A stretch of 64,000 bases of DNA, taken from contig VXAI01000046.1 in the NCBI GenBank assembly GCA_013399305.1, positions 1,992,631 to 2,056,630 on the forward strand, read 5' to 3'. Shown in pieces: positions 58,982-64,000 of the stretch; position 1 is the first letter of the stretch; every line of letters begins with the position of its first letter. The notes under the pieces are model-generated. The model was not told the DNA's origin and searched no databases. It saw only the letters and a program-made list of their open reading frames with translations. Origin of the DNA: Rostratula benghalensis. Its lineage: Eukaryota; Chordata; Aves; Charadriiformes; Rostratulidae. Both the position numbers and the translations under genes were made by a program.

Positions 58982-61900
58982 GACCATATTTACAGTACTC
59001 AGAATTTTGAGCAAATAAAAATAAAATCATTGCTTAATTTCTCTTAGTATTAAAACATAAGTGCACACAATTTGCAAAGTTTTGAGATGAGAGCGCTTCT
59101 ATCACGCCCGCATGGCTGTGTTTCAATTCATACCTGATTGCAAGCCCATTACAAGGAGACGCGGGGCATTTTCTGAGCCCAAGGTGCCACGTTCTGCTGC
59201 TACATCTCCTGTGTATTTGAACCAAATGCATGGGGAAGAGGCTTTGTGTTACTTAAATCTGGAGGCAATGACAACAAGGCAGTGTTCCACTTCATCTTTA
59301 CTGCAAAGATACTGTTTAGACACCACGGGGCCAGAGAGAACTGTGTCTGTTTTATAGGCAAGAAGCCAGGCTTGCTCTGTGTTGCTAGGCTGGCCAACAG
59401 ACTGCCACGCTTCATCAGGCAAAGGTGCCGTGCCAAAGGGCTCTAATTTTACTCTGTGGCAAAGCAGTTACATGGGATTTACCTAAAAATGTGGCTTTTA
59501 CCTCCCAGTTTGCATTCAAAAGGTGTAACTCCAATGTAAGTCCATTTTCATATTTATATTGACTTTGCATACAAAGGAAGAACTGGGTTGCTGTCATAGC
59601 AGCTCACACTTCCCTCCCCTCCTTTATTTTTTTCCTTTTTTTTAAAGACCATTGGAAAGGGGCAAAATGAAAATGAAATACACAGCTGGCACATGGGAGT
59701 TAGGCAATGTTTAATTCTAACATTGGATCACACTTTTGCCATCTCAGTTGATTGTGCCACTCAAGTAGAATTTGCTTTAAGAAGGGCAGAAAGCTTGCCA
59801 TTTTTCTCTCCCTTCTTCCCCAATAGCACACTCTGCAACAGAATAAGAGACTACGTTAGCTGCAGAGATGAATGGCAAAACAATGTTTCTCTGTTTTGAA
59901 TATAGAAAGATCTAAAAAGTTTTCTTGAATCATAACAGTTTTACCTCTTTTTTGGTGGATTTTGGTACCATGGTTACTCCAGTACCTACCACTGTCTCTC
60001 TGGTTTTACTCCTATCTCCTCTTTTGACAAAGGTTTCCTGACAAGCTGATACTGATCAAAGAATTGAAATTTTTTAAAGAAAATGTTAAGATTAGAGGTT
60101 ATTCAAATGACTATGCGTGCGGTTAGGTAGACTTAGAGCAGGCTGAAGTATTTTGCAGCCATGGTTAAATGAGGAAGTAGGACAGAGGCTGCATCCAGTT
60201 AAGTGACTCTCAGTCCCCAGAGAGCCGTAATTTTAAGGCCGTTTGGAACAGGGTGGGGCATTTACCCCCATCCCGTGTTCCACAGTGCAAATGTGCATCA
60301 GCCGTTGCAGTTCTCTTGGTACAGTACGTGCATTCAGGTAATGGGAGAGAAAACAGCAATCAGAACAGCATATTCAATGAGAGGAAAAAAACCCCACAAA
60401 ACCAACCAAAACAGGGTGATCATGATATCCACAAAAAAAGGCTCAACTCCTCCCCAACTTCAGTGGAATACACTAGCCCTGTTAAGAATGCAACAGTTAA
60501 ATGGACAACTATGTGGTGTTTTGGTACAAGGCAAGTCTTTCCATATTCAAGCAATCACTTTATGAAAAAGCCCAATTATTTGTTCACACATGTAAAAAGC
60601 ACTAAAGAGAAAAAAGTAAATTCCATTGATTGAAAAGAAGCACAGACTAATAGAGCCCTGAATATGTGTTGGAGTAACGCTCACTGGGTTTTTCGGAAAC
60701 CAAGAAAGAACTTTTGCTCCCACAGAAATTGATGCTCAGTACATCTTAATACTGGTCTATTTGTTAGGAGAAACCTGGATGCATAATCTTAACATTAGGC
60801 ATCCAGATTTGATAATTTTGGTTGCAGTATGTACCCTAATAGTAATTCTGGAACAAATAAACAAACCCCAACAAACTAAACCACACAAGTTACCCAATTT
60901 TAGAAACGACACAGACTCCTGACTTAACATACACATTAGTTTGCAAAGTCTTTTTTGCACGGTGCATCAGTAATTGATATGTACAGTACAAAGACCTATG
61001 AAAAAATAAAATCTGAACCCTTAAATTGCTAATGCATATTTGATACATATTTAAACGCTGTTTCTGCCAATTAAAGGATGACATTTCTATGATCTAGAGG
61101 GATTTTCTTCCCACAGATGCTAAACGATTGCACTGGTTATTCTTAATTTTCATTTGGAAGGACTAATATATCTCTGATTTTGTTTTTTAAAAAAGCAAAG
61201 CAATATTACTCCAATGGATTCAGGGTGTCTTATGAATGTGCCAAGTCAATCAATATTGGTGCAGAAATGTTTTATTTGGGAAGAAAACTTTCCAGATGAG
61301 TGTTTATTCAGAAGCTGCTTATAAAAGTAGCTCTTGGTATGGACTGGAAAGAAAAGAAGAATTAAATAGGAAGGGATAGTGTTGTACCAAAATATATAAA
61401 GAAAAATTTAAAGCTTTTCAATTTAAAAAAATTTGTATATTCAACTTGCATTAGATACAGGTGTGCACAACAGACAGAGCAGTTAGAAACAACAACATTT
61501 ACAAAGCTTTCTTTTCATGGTTAATATCTACCAGCATTTCTGAAGGTGACCTACTAAAATGATGACCCTGTTTATAATAAAGGCGCAAAATATTGCTCTG
61601 TAGCATATTTTCAAAATAATATAAAAATAATTTCTATATTACAATTTAAACTTGGCTTGTAAAATTCCAACACAATACAGCCTTAAATCTACAAACAGAA
61701 CATAGGTAGAAACACCTTTGTGTTTTCCTCTCTTTTTTAACAATATAGCATTTTAGTCATATACACTGGAAATTAATGTGCAAATTAAAATAGATACTAA
61801 TGTCTTTTTACTGAAATAATTTAAATTCTATGCTATATACTGTTTGGTGATCCTCTGTGTAAACTGCCATACCCTAAAACAAATACTCTTCAAATACACT

Positions 61901-63708
61901 GACAGAGACTTAAAGTACACTAAGTTGAAAAGCCATCTACGATCAGCATCAGTTATTTTGCTTCTCTGGACCTACATTTGAGATTATTGTGGTTTCTATT
62001 AACATATGGGCTTTTACCTGTGCAAAACATTCCCAGTGTTATGAAGACCTTACTTGCTTGTACTTGACTTTCACCCCGGCCTGCAAGTGTTTTGCATGTC
62101 CATGAAGCACCTGGTTTAAGGCCCCATTACTAATGGGATTCTGTCTTCAGGTTTCAGAGGACAGCAGATTTAGCCCAAAGAGGCCTAAGGCTTCCCCCCA
62201 TCAGCTTCTCAGGCAAAATTCTCATCAGTTCTCTCCTTGGAAGAGTGAGGTCAGGCAGCCTCAGGGAAACAAACACTGGCTAAAGGCTTAGGCCTCCATC
62301 CCACAAACATTTATGCTTTTTCTTAACAGTTGTGTTATATTTCTGAAAACAAGCAGTCTCCTTGATGTCAGGGAGGCTATTCGTATTAGTGAAGTTGAGC
62401 ACCAGTGTAACTGTTTGCAGAGTCAGAGAGTTAGAGGGCAGTATTTTGTCAGATCTGTGCTGTGCATTTTTTTGATATCTACACATTCATCACACGAGGA
62501 GTAGATTACCCTGAATATGCCTGTATGTACAAGGACTGATATTGCCTCAGACTGATCTGCAGTCCAACAGTGCACAAATCCACATGAAGCCTCTCTCCTC
62601 AATGCTTTCTGTCTCGTGCCATACTGCTCACACCAAACCTTTACTAAATTTTGCAATTTAGAAAAGACAACTCTGAAGATTTCACTTAGCCTATTTAGAC
62701 TTCTTAAGAAATAAGCAACACAAAACTCTCCAAGCACAGCATCTATCTTTCACTGATCCCTTTACTGCTACCTTTGACTTAGGAAGAAGGAACTAATTAC
62801 TAAAGAAAGCTGGGTCACAGACTGTATTTCCATTGCATTTATAAAACAATGAACCATAACAACAAAAGGTTAATCAATTGTTTTAAAATCCAAAGTATCT
62901 TATGTTACTTTTGATAATCTACACCACCTTTTTCTGAATGAGCTGCTTGTTAGCCATATGCTACAACTGACACCTGCATCTGAAAAAAATACTTGTAAAG
63001 TCTAGTAACAGTTTATTACCTCTTTATAAAGCATTTAAAATGGAACTTTAATATAAAGTGTGAGTGAAATCCATTATGTATTACAGGCCTCCACTGTTAG
63101 GAACAGACCTTTGTATCAGAGTTTATGAAGAACAAAAAAATTGCCTAATAGGTTTAAGCCTTTTTTAAATTAGAAAAATTGCACATTCACACATTAAAAG
63201 AATTCCAGCTTCCTCCACCTGAAATATCTCCAGGTGATTTTGGATCTGAGGAAGGTGTAGCCTACACAGTATGTGCTTTTGAAATCTGGACAACAGTGGT
63301 AATTATTGAATCACTATCAAGGAGAGAGGGGGGGGGAAAAAAGCACATGCAAATGCAAAAATATATGCGTGTATTGCAGCCGCTTGAGCTAACAGAAGAA
63401 ATTAATGCAGTCCTCCCAAACCCAAACTGATTTCTGCACAGCTGGGACTAAGTGGTAATTCTAATGAGCTCTGAAAGATACAGAGAGGGCAGATCAGGCA
63501 CAAAAAAAGGACTTACTGGCCTGTGGGTAACATGAGCTTTCAATGTAAGGGAAACATAAGGAAAAATAAACCAAGAGAGCAGTCAAAGTCATTTAGTGCA
63601 ACAGAAACTCACAGCTGAAGATTATTCCCTGTCATCCCTACCTAAGGAATGACACAATTTCTTTCAGTGCTGGTGAATGTAACTCATGAGCAACTGGGAA
63701 TTCTCTCA

Positions 63709-63766
63709 AAAAAACCCCAAAAAACCACAAACAAACAAACAAAAAAACAAACAAAAAAACCCCAGA
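63709..63766. repeat. A/C-rich simple repeat, (AAAC)n-like
   Basis: AAAAAACCCC words and several AAAC units, very similar in texture to 31426-31507. Short lengths of this type recur in the window in both orientations. Confidence 0.8.
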
Positions 63767-64000
63767 AGTAGAAAACTTCCTCTTATAGCTAGATCCTTCT
63801 TTTAATGGGACAATCACTTCTTCAGGAGGTGGCATTCTGCCTGTATGTCTGGACTGTTAAATACTAACTATGGTATCCCCTTTCAACAACTGACACAAAT
63901 AGCTCAGAAAAAAAGGACAACTACTGGGAAAAGATGGGTAGATTTTAACTGGTGCATTGCCTTGTAGGCATGCAACAACTAAAATATGCTTTGTCAATAT

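Larger units (their letters stand above)
56956..64000 (-). other. Possible 3' UTR of a convergent minus-strand gene
   Basis: This stretch of about 7 kb is uniformly AT-rich and free of recognisable transposons, and no long reading frame is seen on either strand, as expected of a long 3' UTR or plain intergenic DNA. A minus-strand AATAAA at 56981-56986 has a GU-rich downstream element. In mammals the neighbour on this side, convergent with KLF13, is OTUD7A; conserved order would put its 3' end here. No OTUD7A coding sequence lies in the window, so the identity rests only on synteny. Confidence 0.3.

Noticed and set aside
1..64000. CRISPR arrays, operons, prokaryotic or viral systems
   Set aside because: No regularly spaced repeats or clustered coding frames occur; spliced gene structure, CpG island and CR1 show vertebrate nuclear DNA.

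Overview
This window looks like ordinary vertebrate nuclear DNA, most likely from a bird. It has one two-exon gene with a 27.6 kb intron, consensus GT/AG splice sites, a single CpG island, AT-rich low-repeat intergenic DNA, and the 3' end of a CR1 LINE at 9478-9775. CR1 is the dominant retroposon of birds; turtles and crocodilians carry it too, so the class is an inference and I cannot name a species.

Layout. 1-9477 is upstream intergenic DNA without a recognisable gene; it holds an unexplained GC-richer patch with a 287-codon orphan reading frame (7739-8602) and a possible orphan exon (9124-9184). A minus-strand CR1 fragment abuts a CpG island at about 9815-10285 carrying GC boxes, a CCAAT box and a perfect cAMP-response element. 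KLF13 follows on the plus strand: coding exon 1 at 10584-11124, intron at 11125-38739, coding exon 2 at 38740-39032, and a long 3' UTR to about 44225 with at least three candidate polyadenylation sites. A 20-N assembly gap lies 112 bases past the stop codon. From 44.3 to 56.9 kb the DNA is intergenic with no confident gene, although 55364-55444 has the form of an isolated exon. From about 56.96 kb to the end the sequence is uniformly AT-rich; a minus-strand AATAAA with a GU-rich downstream stretch suggests it may be the 3' UTR of a convergent gene. By conserved synteny with mammals that gene would be OTUD7A, but no coding sequence is visible to prove it.

KLF13 is the only protein-coding gene I can support. 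Its 277-residue product has an N-terminal Sin3-interaction helix, a basic nuclear localisation region and three C2H2 zinc fingers of the Sp/KLF type. It is expected to act in the nucleus on GC and CACCC boxes, and similar boxes occur in its own promoter and leader, so autoregulation is possible. I saw no CRISPR array, tRNA, rRNA, virus-derived coding region or obviously new biological system. The findings are mostly regulatory-architecture and structural observations that need transcript or alignment data.
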